Assembly (NCBI GenBank): GCA_930367215.1
Contig: OV884059.1
Coordinates: 21,848,945 to 21,912,944 of the forward strand
Reading direction: 5' to 3'
From: Pollenia angustigena
Taxonomy: Eukaryota > Arthropoda > Insecta > Diptera > Polleniidae
DNA length: 64,000 nucleotides
Shown here: in pieces, positions 11,801 to 22,291 of the stretch
Layout of the letters: each line of letters begins with the position of its first letter
Numbering within the stretch: the stretch's first letter is position 1
Translations under genes and position numbers: made by a program
Notes under the pieces: generated by a model
Database searches by the model: none
The model's input: only the letters and a program-made list of their open reading frames with translations
Told to the model about the DNA's origin: nothing

Positions 11801-13666
11801 GGCTCGTTTATATAATAAACCCTTAATCCCTGTACATCACATGGAAGCTCACGCATTACAGGCTCGCATGGAATATAATATACCATATCCATTTCTATGT
11901 CTTTTAATAAGTGGTGGTCACAGTCAATTGTGTTTTGTTAAAAATTCCAAAGATTTCTTGTTATTAGGTAAAAGTTTGGATGATGCTCCAGGTGAAGCAT
12001 TTGATAAAATTGTCAGACGTTTAAGACTGTATATTAATCCAAAATATAACAAATGGAATGGTGGACAAATAGTAGAAGATGCTGCTAAAAGTGCTACTAA
12101 TCTTGAGGCATTTGAATTTCCATTGCCATTGGCACGTATGCGCGATTGTAATTTTAGTTTTGCAGGAATAAAAAATAATTCATTTAGGGCAATAAAACGA
12201 CAAGAGCTAAAGGAGGGTAAGTTTTTATTTGAAAAAATGTGTTTTAACAACTTCTGCTCTATTGATTCTTTAATAAAAATTTATACCTATATTTTTTTAT
12301 TATAAGTACCTATTGCAGAATTTTATAATAATCAATTAAAAAATATAAATTAAAGTTTTTTAAATACAATAGTTGACTTAACACTAAATTTGTTAAATTT
12401 GTAAATTATCACTTCGTTAAGTTTGTTATCGTGAAGGCCACGAAATTATTTTTTGTGTTGTGAAGACTCAAATAAATGCTTTACATCACTTAAAAAACAA
12501 TGTTGAATCGATCACTATTGACAGAAAGAGTAATGTAAAAAGGTCGTCAGAATTTGTAGTTTTTTGTAATGTTAAATTGAAAATCATTTAACTGACTTAT
12601 TACCTAAAGATCAAATGATTGCGATTGGAAGCAGTTATGCTAGACTTATGTAATTGATGTAAAACGGAATAGAAAGAAATATTCAGTTCATCCCAAGCAA
12701 AATCTCAAAATGCATTTTTTGCCTTAATACCTTTTTACCTATTCCTAACGTCATAGAAATATTAATGAAGGTTCATTAAATATTTGTATCAAATTAAATA
12801 CAAATTTTTAAGATTAACTTAATTAGTTAAATTAAATATGTATGTAATTCATGATCTCCGAACCATTAATGAAAATTTTCGAAGTAATCATTTGAAATTT
12901 TCAATGAATGCAAGATTTAAAAATATAACTAGAAATATACGGCCATGACCTGGAAATCGAGCAAATTGAAATCGAAAGATTTTTTTAAACACCGTAGCTT
13001 TTTATTATTTTAATAGTAAATCTAATAAATATTTGTAATTGTTACTTGAAGTATGACGTACATATAAAAAACGAAATATTTTTATAAACCTTTAAAACAG
13101 GACCGTTTTGAAAATTTGTTCGATTTCAATTTCACTCGAATTCGATTTCCAGAACATGAGTGATAAACAATCGAAAAGAAGCTAGCGTATTTTTAATTAT
13201 ATATGTATTCAAAAATTTCGTTTATCTAGGATGCCCACCAGACTCGGTTATTTCAAATTATGCAGACTTTTGTGCGGGTCTCTTAAATGCGATAAGCCGC
13301 CACTTAATGAATCGAACTCAAAGAGCCTTGGAATTTTGCATAGAACGTAATTTCTTCGGTAATGCACCTCGTTCACTTGTAGTGTCTGGAGGTGTTGCCA
13401 ACAACGATTCAATATTCTGTGATATGACTTATTTAGCCGAACAATTTGAATGTAAAACCTTTCGTCCTTCCAAAAAGTATTGTTCGGATAATGGTGTAAT
13501 GATTGCCTGGAATGGCATAGAACAGATATTAAAAGACGAAAATTGTCCAAGATGGGATTACAATAACATCGATATACAAGGCAAAGCAGAACTAGGTGAG
13601 TCTCGTATAAATGATATTGTGGCTGCTAATATTAAATGTAAATGGATACGTCCGCTTAGGAGTTGA
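8837..13666 (+). CDS. OSGEPL1: Mitochondrial tRNA N6-adenosine threonylcarbamoyltransferase (OSGEPL1/Qri7 family)
   Basis: Kae1/TsaD/Qri7-type enzymes transfer a threonylcarbamoyl group to A37 of ANN-decoding tRNAs; OSGEPL1 does this in mitochondria. Exons are 8837-9030, 11567-11700, 11755-12216 and 13230-13666. All junctions are GT-AG and keep the frame, giving 408 aa, close to human OSGEPL1. The start is the ATG at 8837; the first 25 residues are basic and lack acidic residues, as in a mitochondrial presequence. Visible motifs: ETSCDD (31-36), YGGIIPPRAQ (66-75), metal-binding HHMEAH (137-142), SGGHS (162-166), a PGEAFDK loop, SGGVANN and a late DNGVMIAW. The last intron (12217-13229) contains an AT-rich inverted repeat with CTGGAAATCGA ends (about 12953-13152). 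AATAAA at 13675 lies 9 bp after the stop. The convergent ACBD3 gene ends 185 bp away. Confidence 0.95.
9109..9393. mobile_element. hAT-type miniature element in OSGEPL1 intron 1
   Basis: Begins CAAGGTATATTT and ends with the inverse (ATATACATACCTTG). Perfect 8-bp TSD GTACAGGA at 9101-9108 and 9394-9401. An inner inverted pair (GAAAGGCCCTAACTC) forms a second stem. Non-coding; related to the elements at 1424 and 541. Confidence 0.88.
9928..10068. repeat. 141-bp inverted-repeat element
   Basis: TGCGTTCGTTTAC at 9928 is inverted at 10056-10068. The interior repeats CAGTAAAATCC three times. No clear TSD. Non-coding. Confidence 0.55.
10423..10911 (+). CDS. Unrecognised 162-aa intronic ORF
   Basis: I do not recognise this protein. 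An uninterrupted ATG-started ORF encodes a hydrophobic stretch at residues 8-25 (TIIYLMLYPILLLKIIKLL, a likely membrane anchor or signal), then a lysine-rich, strand-like region with YKINFDTDHIDLRVRIKPY (about 90-108) and a tail ending in KKAKTKKK before a poorly constrained C-terminus. An AATAAA lies about 75 bp after the TAA at 10985. It sits on the same strand as its host, inside OSGEPL1 intron 1 and inside the inverted-repeat-bounded segment 9401-11510. It has no transposase motif. It could be a small nested gene, a passenger gene of a transposon, or a chance ORF; the length is notable in DNA this AT-rich. Confidence 0.45.
   Translation: MDVSTKTVTIIYLMLYPILLLKIIKLLNRCLRERPYANAHAKIEIKLKNQSKHLPIDSVPYLRSLLYLPDVSVKYKINFDTDHIDLRVRIKPYTENIEPKPLYSAPISIQPNKWKNLRDLNSVIPPEYHYFYDHQTRNILKKAKTKKKIFFCYNFLFNIINC
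11050..11225 (-). repeat. LINE 3' end fragment
   Basis: On the minus strand this reads AACCGATTATGGCC...GGCTAGGTTA followed by AAATAAATAAAT, a hairpin plus tail also seen at about 20175-20260 (-) and at the end of the LINE at 44843 (+). It is a 5'-truncated 3' end of a non-LTR retrotransposon. Confidence 0.55.
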
Positions 13667-13851
13667 TAAATTAGAAATAAAAACTTAATTGTTATCTACC
13701 AATTTGTTTATTTATTTTTTCGTGACATCTATAAATGTTTATGTTATTTAAACATAAAAAATTAATACAGTAATAAATATTATTAAATAATACATGATTA
13801 AAGTCTAAACTGGGAATAAAATGAATACAAAATTTTAATAAAATAATAAAT

Positions 13852-16800
13852 TTAACGTTCATAATAGACTCGATAGTATAATGTTTTTGATCGCCATATA
13901 CTGTAACTATTGTCAAATTTCAATAAATAAACACCTTCACCAGGATAGATATGAGAACCAACATATACTTCATTGAAACATTCCCGTCGATAAATAGGCA
14001 CAATTATTGAAATTGGTGGCTTTATAGAAGAGTTACTAGTAAAAGTATTGCGATCATTTGCCAAGGAGCCGCATTCAAGGTCTTCATTGGTTGACAAATA
14101 ATCTTCATCTAAAAATTCATCATCATCATCGCTGTCACTGACATGAACTGTTACCTCTTGGGTTATGGGTTTACTCCATTCAAAGTAAATACCAAAACCA
14201 ATATCGTAATTATCCGTTGCAAATTCCCAAAATATGGATTTACCATTAATATTAGTGGGTACACGTACCTTATAAAAAATAAAAAAAAAAAAAATTATTA
14301 TTTGCGCCTACTATTTTAGCCAAAACATTAATTAACAACTTACAGTAACAGTATCCCCATGTCCCACTGTTATGACACCATCTCCATCACCAGCCGATAC
14401 TTCAACTTTAAATTCTTCAATATCTGGTCTAGTCCATATTTTAGCTGGCTGCAATAAAACATAATCTTCATCTTCCTCGTTATTATGGCTTTGCAATTGT
14501 GGGTTTTCATTATAGTGTTGTTGTTGCTGCTGATTACTTAAAGATAATTTGGCCAATTCCTTATTTAAATCATCTTCATTGTTTTGCGATTTACTGTTTA
14601 AAGCGGTTTCGTTCTCGTTTCTATTAGAGTTGGATGTTGTGTTGTTGTTTGTTAGATTTTCAGTGGGATTACGATTTTGCATGTGTAATTGCTGCATATA
14701 CTGGTGATAATGTTCTTGTTGTAGTTGATGTATAAGAACCGCTTGTTGTTCAGGATTTCCGGGAAACTGTTTTTCGGCATAGGTCTAGAAATTTAACAGT
14801 TTTAAAAGTTTTGTTTTTCTGTATTAAGCAATTATTAGCAAATAAAGAAGTAAAATCAATACTTTTGGTTAATGGTAAACAACAATTATTTTAACCAGCG
14901 CACAGTGGCGCCATTTGAGTTTTTTCGTTGCAAAAATCATATCTTTTGAACCGAATAAGATAATTGAACAGTTTAAACAGCATATGATAGATAACTGTTC
15001 AGCCTATGAAATGAGCGTTTGGAAAGGGTGCTACGCTCTGTAGGGGCCTAATTATGGGTTATCAAAGTTAAAATTAGTAGAAAAATCAATTTTATGGTAA
15101 CTAAAAAAAATTATTTTTACATTTTTAGATTGTTTTTATTTTTTTTCTTTAGGTTTTTATGTTTTAAATTATTACCCAACAAATTAAAAAAAAAATTATT
15201 TTTTTTTAAATTTATTTTTTCAATTTTCTGTAAAATATTCATCACAGTTCGTAAGAGAAGGTATATCTAAAAGACTAACCATTTCTAAACTATAATTATT
15301 TTCTAACTCTATTCGTGACTTCACATGCCGCAGGGAAGATATAAGTGGATCGGAAGATGCTGCCAACATGTTGAAGAGGTCCTCATTTTGCCTTACCCTT
15401 GATGCTTTGAATGTGTTCTGCAATCTATATTTTTTATAAAATTTGTTAAGAGACTCCTGTGCTTCTTCAGAAAGCTCTCCAATTGGCAAAGACTGGTACT
15501 CAATTATATCTTTGCCATGCGCCAATATTTTATGGACGGTCGGGGTCAACTTCTTCTGTGGATACATTTCTGCTAAAATAGATGCAGTTTTCGACGCATA
15601 TTCTCCATATTTTGTAGAATTGACATTTTCTTTGCAGTTTAAAACATCCAAGATCGTTCCCAATCTTTTCACGATTTGATTGTCAATTCCAGTGATTCTA
15701 GTTACTGCCTCATCATTTTCAAAAAATCTCCTAGAAGTGTTTCCATCGTTTGAGTTACCGTATCCGTGCTTGGGACAGTCTACTTTTAGTCCAACTTGTT
15801 TAAAAAAAGCATCCTGTATTTGCTTCTTTCTGATCTTTTCCTTATCCTTTATTGATGTATTTTCATCGAAGTTTTCCTCCTCTTGTGGTAGGGTATACGC
15901 CAGTTTTAGCAAGAATTCCATACACCTTATCCTTGCGTGCAATGGTGACATTCCATATTCGTAATTCTCCTCATTTGTAGAATCGTTTAAATTACCAAAG
16001 TTCTTCTGACTCTTTTTGCAAATCGGGCATGACATTGTTGAGGTTGTTCCTGTCAGTTCGTTTACGACTTTTCCGTCAACCATGGTCAGATGGAACTCGT
16101 AATTGCATTCAATATATTTTCCTTCTCCAATTTGCAGCTTTGTAGGCTTAATCTTGCTTATTTGTTCTTCAATGTCCTTCACCGTGGTCCTTATGAGTTC
16201 TGCCGATTCCCTTGCAAACTGAAACATTATTGGTCGGCAATAATGCACTGATGACGGACGTGGATTTTTCCAGTGAAGGGAAACATCCGATTTAAGCCGC
16301 AAAGGAACAACAGATGCCATAAACATATTTCCGTCCGATATTGTAGCGTCATCGGAAGATATCCTTTGCTTATAAACGCTTTGTCCGGATGATCCATCGC
16401 AGCCCCATTTGCTGATCAATGTCAACTTCTCAGGAAGAATTTTCACCTCATTTTCAGGAAGACTCTCCAACAACCGTTTTGCTGTATGGCCCATGAGATC
16501 CTGCAGATTGGCTTTCGCAGAGACTTCCGTAAATTCCGTATGCAGTGGTCGTGAATTTATTTTGGCTTGCGTAATATGCTTGTATCCGGGTAAAACGTCA
16601 GCGCCGTGTCGCGTTAAAGATGCCCGTAGTTTCTCATATTTCTCTTTGGAAAGTTCTAAGTCCATAAACAAGGCCAAGGCTTCTTCGGAACCATACTTTT
16701 TAATGTGTGCGTTTGTGGGCGTGGGAATGCTTTCCTTAATCCTTTTTAGTCGCAGTGGGCTTGCATCAGCAACAGATTTGGTTATGTGCGACCTAACTCT

Positions 16801-19800
16801 TTCACTATCCTTTGTAAATTTAATAGACAGCGCTTCCGATAATTGCTTCGTGGTCAAGTCATTGGTGGCATCGGCAAGTTTCCTCTTTCTTGTGAAAATT
16901 GAACACTCCTCAATACTTTTTTTTGGCCTTCCTTTTGCTCCTCTGGTTGATGTGGTGGGTTTATCTACTGCCAATATATCCAGGATGGTATCTTCATTAA
17001 GCCAGTCCTCGTATTTGGAGTTGAAGTTCTGAATGGTTCGATTAGATTTCACCCATTTTGCCTTAATATTTGCATATATCAGATAAAAATTATTTTTTAT
17101 AATTTCGCTTCTCTCAATATTTCCGTATAAGCTATCAAGTTCTTCTAAAGCAGCTTCCGTGAAAAAATTTGGTGTGGTTGACTTTCTAAACAGTTCAAAT
17201 AATTTAAAATTGTTCAACGCCATGTTTTCAGTACTTAAATTGTTTAATGGTTTCAGTAATTGTTGCGCCAACTTTCAGTCGTAGACTAATCCAGGCATTA
17301 TGCTTATTTTGCAATATATAGGCTTATGCTACCATGCCGAAAAATGTACCTGTTCCCTACATACATATGGATTTAGGCTGAATAATGCATTTTTATATTA
17401 TGCACGTGTCCAAATAAGATTTGTGCCTACCTGTAGTCAATATTGTTCTTGACCATTTGCAATATATAGGCTTATGCTACCATGCCGAAAAATTTACCTG
17501 TTCCCTGCATACAAATGGAATTAGGCTGAATAATGCAATTTTGATATTATGCACGTGTCCAAATAAGATTTGTGCCTACCTGTAGTCAATATTGTTCTTG
17601 ACCATTTGTACGCCAAAGTATTGTTTAAGTGAGGTACGTACCTGCTAATTTCAATGAGTAGTTTTTTTAGATTTTAGATCAAACTACTGTCATACAATTT
17701 CTGCAACCATGTCTTTTTAACCTTTTTTACCTCTAGAAGCCAAACGGGCACGTACGGGCAGATAAAATTTTTGAATTATGTAAAGAAATAATCAAAGAAC
17801 AGATTTTGCAAATATGGCAAATATAGAAAAATATAGATTTTTGTTATTTTCCGTCAAAGTTGAAAAATAGTGAAAAAACGGATAGTTTTTAAATAGTGAT
17901 TTACCAGGAGAAACACAAAGCAAACAGTTCATTTTTTTTTATCATTACACATTTAATAAATGCATCAATCAATACAAACAAAAAATAAGGCGATTCGTTA
18001 CCTATTTTTCGTGATATTACACCTGAAATCGCAACAAATTTACTAAAAATTGTGTGTTTTTTTGAAAACCGAAAGTCGGTCAACTTTGAACGGCTATATC
18101 TTCTAAACTAAAAATGTGATATTATTAAGAGTGGCAGATTTGAAATCGTTGAAAAGTTTCCTATAACATGAGTTTATTCAAAACTTCGTCGGTGCTCATG
18201 AAAATTTTGATTTTTGCAACCTCGTTTGCTCTACGGGCGCTACTGTGCAGCGTTTAAAAAACTACAGTCAAAGTAGAAAGACAGCCATTTCTTCCACTTC
18301 CTAATTTGTCATTGGCCATGGAAAAACTGTTGCTTTTACTTCTGATTCTGATTAAATATAATCAGTCGCTGTCAAACCAACTCAAAAAGCGAACATTTGT
18401 AAAGAAATTTTTTATTTTTTTATTTATTTATTTATTAAATTAAGTCTATAGATACAATCCTTACAGACTAACTATGTATTCAATTTAACAATTTTTCTCA
18501 ATATAACTGCAGTTACATGTTTAAACTTAAAATAATATTACGTTTAATAACATTAACATTTAAAGAAAAATCTACAAAATTAAACATTTCATTAAAACAA
18601 CAACATAATTTCCTAAACGGGTCTGCCATCTCGTAGTTTGTTCTAAAAGTTTTAACATATAGTGGTTGATTAAATCTTAATGTGCGTTGAGGAACATTCA
18701 ATGATATTTTACTTAAAAGAAAATCTGATAAAACATTTCCGTTTAAAAGATTTACTAGAAATGAAACGTTAAGCATAATTCTTCGGCTTTTTAATGTTGG
18801 CAGTCGAATCAAAGCAAGTCGTGATGAATAAGATGGAAGCGCATAATAGCCTCTATAAGCATCTCTTAAACAAAAAAGTAAAAACTGTTTCTGAACAGAT
18901 TCGATAAGATTAATGTGAACGTTATAGTAGGGGTCCCATACAATTGAGCCATACTCTAAAATCGGTCTTACAAGTGACATGAATAATTTTTTGGTAATAA
19001 AGGGGTCCTTAAATTCTTTTGCCCATCGTTTGATGAAAGCCAAGATTCCTCGAGCTTTATTAACAGCCATCATGATATGTTGTACAAAGTTTAATTTTCC
19101 ATCCAACAAAACACCAAGATCCATAATTACGTTTACTGATTCCAGTTTGTGACCACTGATATAATAGTGACCAAGAGCGTCACGCCTTCTCGAAAAAGTC
19201 ATGTGCTTGCATTTTTTGAGGTTAAGTTCCATATATTAAACAAAATTAAATAAATGTAAACTAAATAACCTGATAACTAGATTTCCGTGAACAACCCAAA
19301 TGATTGATTATTATTATTTTTTTTAACCCGAAAAAATCCGGCCTGTTGCAATTACCGAAATTTTGCAATGATCGACAATTGTTTATTATTAGGGATGAGC
19401 TTTTCATATATTAAAAAATCGAATATGAGCATAAATTATGCACTACAAACTCCAAAATATGCATTAAAAAAATTTAAATATGCACTTAATACTTGGAATC
19501 ATCAATAAAAAAGCGGTTTTATTATAGTTTTATTTAAACAAAAAAAAAAAAAAATTCAGTCAATTGTACAATATTTTTTATTTTTTTATTTAAACGTGTT
19601 TGCATAAACCAAAAAAATACTTTTTTATTTTATCAAAAATAACCTGTTCGGACGCAAAAAACTTTTGTACATGGCAAATAATCTCTCAACGTCAACCTAA
19701 GTTATAGAAGCATCTTGAAGGATGCCAAATTATTTGGAGAATATATATTTTCTAATTCAGATCCAACATTTGATTCCATATCTAAAATGGTTTAAATTCG

Positions 19801-22291
19801 TTTTATTTTTTGAAAACCTATATTTTTTTTGCAAAACGTTTTGGATTTCTTTAATTTGTTGCACTATTCTTCCTTCCACATTGTTAATATTACTTTCTGC
19901 AATGCCAATTAATTTAAGCTGATTATTAAGTGAACTAAATCCCTCCAATTTAGTTATTGTTTCACCAATATATCCGTAGTTGGAAAATCAAAATGCTTAA
20001 TGACTTTTATGTTATTTAAATTTAATATTTCTTTTCCTTTTTTAAATGCATAATCATCGGTAGCAAAAAGTTCTTAAATAACAACTATCGTCTTAAAACA
20101 TGCATTCGCATGGAAATCGCATCCCTATTTATTATATTAAGAGACACCTTATTTTTAATAAAAAAAATTATCTTTTTTATTTATTTTTTATTAAATTTCA
20201 GTCACCTAGCCTATGGGCCATAACCGGTTTACAAATTTAACGTATTCTTTAACGTAAACAAATTGAGCAGATCTAAAATAAAATCTTATACAGAGAAATA
20301 AAACAAAAAAACTTTATGTAAAAAGGTAGCAAGTAAATTTATCCAATAAAGTACACAAATAAGGTGTTCGACACGTCAGTATTGGCTTAACACGTTTTCT
20401 TTAATTCTCTTTTGAGCGCACACGCTCATACGCAATCACTTTAAAAATTGTGCTGAAAAAAGTCCAGGTTCAGTGTTATAAAGCATTTATTTGAGTTTTC
20501 ACAACACTGGAAACATAATTTCGATTCATTCAGTATCGACTTAAAGAATTAGAAATAAAATTGCTTTCAAATCGAAAAAGTATTCGATTCCGATTGCCAG
20601 AATTAGCCCCCTGTCGAGTTGTCACCATGTTAGAATAGTTATACCCCTAAGATTTGATATAAGAGGAAACGAAAAGAATATTTATTGTTGTTTGAAGCCT
20701 TAGTTTTGATTAGATCAGTTACAAAATACTTTTGGAGGTACTACGCATAGCATAGAAATATTTTCATTCATTTTTAATGGTATTTTAAGCCAGAATAAGA
20801 TCACACAAACGATGAGTCATATATAAAGCTATTAGTTTTAAAACTAACCCTTATTTTGAACGAAATTTATGTTTTCAAAATCTCCAATTAGGATTTAGAA
20901 GAAAACATAGCACAGTTGAACAAACGCATACTCATAACAGGAAGATATTCTGGCCTTCGTCTGGATTGTAAACTCTTTCAGAAGTTCAATCTGGCGCTAT
21001 GGTATACAGTTTTATTTAAAAAGGCTTGAATTACACCCAAATCCACTAGCTCGAAATATTTAAAAAACGGCGGCCACACCCGCCTAAGGAGATTAAATAC
21101 TGCAAGCCTTGTCCGATTAAAAGAGGGCGCAACACCTTTGTAAACGGAAATCCTGACTAGAGGAATTTTCATAAATGTTCATACAAGGGCTTAAAAAACT
21201 GCAGTCGAAACAAAAACTTTCGAACAAAAAACGGAAATGAATCATTTAATTCAGAAAATTTTCATTTTTTAAATGAGAGTTGACGGGCTTCTTAAATAAA
21301 CGATTTAAATGTGTGAACAACTTTTTGCTTTTTAAGTTGGTTTGACAGCGACTGTTTACATGTGATGAATCGGAATAAGAGCAACAGTATTTGTTTTTCG
21401 ATCAATGACAATGGCAGTTTTTCTACTTTGACTGCAGTTTTTTAAACGCTGGTACATACATATGAAGATTCAAGAAATAAATATTAAAAATTGCGAATTT
21501 AAAGAAAACAAAAAAATTTCTTAAATCCTTCTTCCAACTTAAAACTGTTTTCGTGTTACATACAAAACTTTCATTCAAAGAATGGGATGTTTAAAAATAA
21601 TTTATTACAAAAAGAAAACAGAAATGCTTAGTAACCCCATTAATATTCTTATTGACCCATTTAAAAAATGATTGATTTTTATACACGCATAAACATTTTT
21701 TTGTATGTGTCTTACCTTAAACTGTTGATATGTTTGCTTGTTTAACGCATCCTGTAGTTGACGTTTTTGCATTTCTTCCTTGTAACCTTCCTCTAAAAGT
21801 TCCTGTTGTTCACGTTCCACTTTCTCCTTCTCTAATTTTTCTTGTTCCATCTTTCGTAGTTCTTCTTTTAAGGTTTCATCCCGATTCTTTCTCACCGCCT
21901 CTACGTAGGGACGAAAAGCACTGCACATGGCGTCCAGCAAATCAATAAATCCCTCCATGGCTTGTTCGCGGCTGATGTCACCCAGCGTTTGCCAGTGAAG
22001 TCGGCGATCTTTTCCAATGACATCTAGAACACCCAAGGCAGGTGCATCCTTTGGATTGAAAGGCCCACATGAGGCTTGTTGCTTAAATGCTATTAGCTTA
22101 AGATTATCCTCATATGAGAGGTGAATAGCTTTGCCAGAATTTTCTGTTTTAATTAAGGAAAGAGGCAACAAATATTAAAATTTTCTTTTGAGTTCATTCT
22201 TTTGCATACGTTTGTAAAACTGTAGAGCCATTCGGTAAAGTTCCCGCAATGGAAAACTCCATTTTTCTAATTCTGCTACATTTTTATCCAT
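13852..22291 (-). CDS. ACBD3: ACBD3/GCP60-like Golgi protein (ACBP + GOLD domains)
   Basis: ACBD3/GCP60 is a cytosolic Golgi scaffold that binds giantin and PI4KB. Exons on the minus strand are 22291-22210, 22143-21716, 14784-14344 and 14268-13852, all GT-AG and in frame, giving 455 aa. Residues 1-110 form the acyl-CoA-binding domain ([11 protein letters not shown], then GPFNPKDAP and [11 protein letters not shown]). About 113-170 is a charged coiled coil ([20 protein letters not shown]). About 171-285 is Q/N-rich and starts [14 protein letters not shown]. The GOLD domain (about 286-455) starts [14 protein letters not shown], contains [14 protein letters not shown] and ends [12 protein letters not shown]. 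It is shorter than the human protein (528 aa), mainly in the linker. The second intron (21715-14785) is 6.9 kb and holds a Transib, a LINE and hAT DNA. The tail faces OSGEPL1. Confidence 0.95.
15220..17223 (-). CDS. Transib transposase (RAG1 core-related), intact
   Basis: A DDE transposase that cuts at CACAGTG-type termini and inserts into 5-bp GC-rich targets; the RAG1 recombinase core derives from this family. The reading frame is open for 667 aa from the ATG at 17223. It stays open 16 codons further upstream to a TTG, but a eukaryotic start should be the ATG. Visible features, numbered from that ATG: an AT-hook-like GRPKKS (98-103); [11 protein letters not shown] with the first catalytic Asp at 276; a CPIC zinc pair (399, 402), equivalent to RAG1 [16 protein letters not shown] with the second Asp at 493; HKILAH (564-569), equivalent to RAG1 HKTLAH; and [10 protein letters not shown] with Glu 590, equivalent to RAG1 E962. 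No frameshift or stop. An untranslated leader of about 1 kb precedes it and carries a 148-bp tandem duplication. Confidence 0.93.
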   Translation of the reverse strand: MALNNFKLFELFRKSTTPNFFTEAALEELDSLYGNIERSEIIKNNFYLIYANIKAKWVKSNRTIQNFNSKYEDWLNEDTILDILAVDKPTTSTRGAKGRPKKSIEECSIFTRKRKLADATNDLTTKQLSEALSIKFTKDSERVRSHITKSVADASPLRLKRIKESIPTPTNAHIKKYGSEEALALFMDLELSKEKYEKLRASLTRHGADVLPGYKHITQAKINSRPLHTEFTEVSAKANLQDLMGHTAKRLLESLPENEVKILPEKLTLISKWGCDGSSGQSVYKQRISSDDATISDGNMFMASVVPLRLKSDVSLHWKNPRPSSVHYCRPIMFQFARESAELIRTTVKDIEEQISKIKPTKLQIGEGKYIECNYEFHLTMVDGKVVNELTGTTSTMSCPICKKSQKNFGNLNDSTNEENYEYGMSPLHARIRCMEFLLKLAYTLPQEEENFDENTSIKDKEKIRKKQIQDAFFKQVGLKVDCPKHGYGNSNDGNTSRRFFENDEAVTRITGIDNQIVKRLGTILDVLNCKENVNSTKYGEYASKTASILAEMYPQKKLTPTVHKILAHGKDIIEYQSLPIGELSEEAQESLNKFYKKYRLQNTFKASRVRQNEDLFNMLAASSDPLISSLRHVKSRIELENNYSLEMVSLLDIPSLTNCDEYFTEN
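17311..17606. repeat. 148-bp tandem duplication upstream of the Transib transposase
   Basis: GCAATATATAGGCTTATGCT starts at 17311 and again at 17459. The two 148-bp units differ at only a few positions. They lie 5' of the transposase start within the element, where a promoter is expected. Confidence 0.85.
18400..19240 (-). mobile_element. 5'-truncated non-LTR retrotransposon
   Basis: A minus-strand element with a 3' tail of the AAATAAATAAAT type at about 18405-18440, cut at its 5' side near 19240 inside the reverse transcriptase ORF. Only the C-terminal third of ORF2 remains. Confidence 0.8.
18513..19232 (-). pseudogene. LINE ORF2 C-terminal fragment (CR1/jockey-like)
   Basis: 239 codons with no stop. 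They carry the region after the RT catalytic motif: [21 protein letters not shown], the [17 protein letters not shown] block typical of CR1/jockey-type ORF2, and a C-terminal [12 protein letters not shown]. The YADD-type catalytic box and endonuclease are absent, so it cannot be functional. It is not part of ACBD3, although both are on the same strand. Confidence 0.85.
19390..20127. mobile_element. hAT-type element with TAGGGATG ends
   Basis: TAGGGATG at 19390 and CATCCCTA ending at 20127. Perfect 8-bp TSD TTTATTAT (19382-19389, 20128-20135). TAGGG obeys the hAT YARNG rule. The 738-bp interior has only short ORFs, so this is a non-autonomous or decayed copy. Confidence 0.88.
20170..20400 (-). 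repeat. LINE 3' end fragment
   Basis: On the minus strand, AACCGGTTATGGCCCATAGG and GGTGACTGAAATTTAATAA run into an A/T-rich tail, matching the fragment at 11050-11225. Confidence 0.5.
20401..21190. other. No feature seen
   Basis: Part of ACBD3 intron 2. A short ORF around 20978-21172 has no recognisable product. I find no terminal repeats or exon-like sequence here. Confidence 0.4.

Larger units (their letters stand above)
14901..18247 (-). mobile_element. Complete Transib DNA transposon
   Basis: The ends CACAGTGGCGCC (14901) and the inverse of CACAGTAGCGCC (ending 18247) match the CACAGTG-type termini of Transib, which resemble the heptamer of V(D)J recombination signals. The GC-rich 5-bp TSD CAGCG is perfect (14896-14900, 18248-18252). 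The 3347-bp body encodes one RAG1-related transposase (15220-17223, minus). The CAGCG target belongs to the terminus of another inverted-repeat element whose other end is at 21451. Element ends, TSD and ORF are all intact, so the copy is complete. Confidence 0.93.
18248..21451. mobile_element. CAGCGTTTAAAAAACT inverted-repeat element (host of Transib)
   Basis: CAGCGTTTAAAAAACTACAG at 18248 and its inverse ending at 21451 extend into about 150-bp imperfect arms (CAGTCGCTGTCAAACCAACT near 18375 and the inverse near 21340). Transib has landed in the first five bases of the left end. A compact member of the same family may be 21191-21451, which has its own inverse near 21195. The 3.2-kb interior contains a LINE and a hAT element. 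Confidence 0.55.

Noticed and set aside
12953..13152. hAT insertion with CTGGAAATCGA ends in the last OSGEPL1 intron
   Set aside because: Inverted ends are visible, but the flanking bases match only partly (CATGA), so a TSD cannot be claimed.
16409..17032. 207-codon plus-strand open frame
   Set aside because: It is the reverse-strand shadow of the Transib transposase; no motif of its own.
17223..17271. Extended Transib start 16 codons upstream
   Set aside because: The frame is open but begins at TTG; the first ATG is at 17223, and no upstream splice acceptor is clearly supported.
21730..21948. Plus-strand ORFs opposite ACBD3 exon 2 and those opposite Bap exons
   Set aside because: Antisense shadows of well-supported exons.
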